DNA of 5,662 bases from Vibrio madracius (GTDB lineage Bacteria; Pseudomonadota; Gammaproteobacteria; Enterobacterales; Vibrionaceae), in assembly GCA_000695745.1 (NCBI GenBank), contig ASHK01000574.1, forward strand, positions 1-5,662. The letters run 5' to 3'. The position numbers were made by a program, and so were the translations under genes. This document shows positions 5,010-5,662 of the stretch, one piece after another (the stretch's first letter is position 1; every line of letters starts with the position of its first letter). The notes under the pieces are model-generated. The model made no database searches and was not told where the DNA came from. It saw nothing but the letters and a program-made list of their open reading frames with translations.

Positions 5010-5662
5010 CTCAATGGACTGCTGATGGCAATATACAATATCTTGGACGTAACGATGACCAAGTAAAAATAAGAGGCTATCGTATTGAACTCGGGGAAAT
5101 CGAATGCAAATTGCGCGAGATCGACACCATTGACCAAGCTTGTGTTCTAGCTAAGTCGAGAAAAACCGAGGCAGGCGAGAGTAAATATCTGGTTTGCTAT
5201 TACACCTCTATAGCTGGCCATCACACCACAGATGCTCAGATTATTAGCGCGCTATCCCACCAGCTTCCTGACTATATGGTTCCAACTGCGTTCGTCCAAC
5301 TAGCCACATTTCCTGTGACCATCAATGGCAAATTAGACAGAAAATCATTACCAGAGCCCACTTTTAGCTCCCAAGAGAACTACGTTGCTCCGCGCAACGA
5401 GCTAGACGCCCAACTCTGTTCCCTATGGCAAGATATACTTGGCCTTGAAAAAATAGGTATTCGAGAGAATTTCTTTGCCTTGGGAGGAGATTCGATTCTG
5501 GCAACACTCTTATCCACCAGAATGAGCGCTGTTCTAGACCGTGAAATCAAAGTGGCTGATATTTTCCACTACAAAACCATTGAAGCAATCTTGTCGGATT
5601 GTCCGATTAGGCAAAAAATCGAGATCACTAAACAAGAGGAGCACACGTCTCCCCTGTCTCTC
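4952..5662 (+). pseudogene. NRPS fragment 4: A7-A10 and peptidyl carrier domain, runs off the window
   Basis: 237 codons stay open to the window edge. They contain A7 ([11 protein letters not shown]), A8 (YLGRNDDQVKIRGYRIELGEIE, the hinge and cross-over region), A9 (LPDYMVPTAFVQL) and A10 (NGKLDRKSLPEP), with the catalytic lysine at 5330-5332. A carrier domain follows: LDAQLCSLWQDILGLEKIGI, then ENFFALGGDSILA with the phosphopantetheine-bearing serine at 5492-5494. The GGDSI form is typical of carriers that precede an epimerization domain, as in GrsA. The last residues, TSPLSL, could begin a condensation-like domain (C or E); the window ends too early to tell. Confidence 0.85.

Larger units (their letters stand above)
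3717..5662 (+). pseudogene. NRPS initiation module (A-PCP), serine-specific, frameshifted, 3' end beyond window
   Basis: Start of a non-ribosomal peptide synthetase that would activate an amino acid as its adenylate and load it on a carrier-protein phosphopantetheine arm. A short linker (LFTQWNNTKKTYP) is followed by a complete set of adenylation motifs A1-A10 and a carrier domain, but only across three frames. Specificity residues aligned to GrsA positions 235, 236, 239, 278, 299, 301, 322, 330, 331 and 517 read D-V-W-H-F-S-L-I-D-K, the known serine code. There is no condensation domain in front, which indicates a loading module. Frame breaks occur near 4305 (2 bases missing), 4764-4781 (net one base missing or two extra) and in the T-run 4948-4951 (one T missing). 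All motifs are otherwise intact, so decay is recent or the indels are sequence errors. If real, the product stops after about 199 residues. The product of the pathway is not identifiable here. Confidence 0.85.

Overview
This window looks like chromosomal DNA of a marine gammaproteobacterium, most likely Vibrio or another member of the Vibrionaceae. The evidence is the moderately AT-rich composition, the outer-membrane porin style, and close resemblance of the peptide-synthetase motifs to those of gammaproteobacterial NRPSs. This placement rests on recognition only; no search was run. All clear genes are on the + strand.

Positions 1-298 are a leader with no convincing gene. It holds a terminator-like or operator-like hairpin and a near-repeated AGGGAA motif ahead of a porin. 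The porin (299-1342) and a secreted SGNH-fold hydrolase (1352-2131) form a tight two-gene unit. The hydrolase ribosome-binding site overlaps the porin stop codon, and a 10-bp stem hairpin follows the pair. A plausible reading is uptake of an esterified (for example acetylated) oligomer through the porin and ester removal in the periplasm; the substrate cannot be read from the sequence. A MurR/RpiR-family regulator (2272-3156) follows with its own leader, which contains a perfect 8-bp inverted repeat that could be an autoregulatory operator. The regulator has the usual HTH plus SIS layout, but the second ligand-binding loop of its SIS domain is non-canonical.

Positions 3157-3716 are about 560 bases of AT-rich non-coding DNA unusually rich in inverted repeats. 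The last, at 3641-3664, is a long dyad just upstream of the next gene that partly resembles a Fur box.

From 3717 to the window edge lies the start of a non-ribosomal peptide synthetase: an adenylation domain and a carrier domain with no condensation domain in front, so it looks like an initiation module. The specificity residues, read across the broken frames, give D-V-W-H-F-S-L-I-D-K, the serine code. The coding sequence is interrupted by three small indels within about 650 bases (near 4305, 4764-4781 and 4948-4951). Every core motif on both sides is intact, so this is either a very recent pseudogene or an assembly/sequencing problem. The carrier motif GGDSI is of the type often followed by an epimerization domain. 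The most interesting lead is this serine-loading NRPS with its structured leader and possible iron control; whether it works depends on resequencing the three indels.
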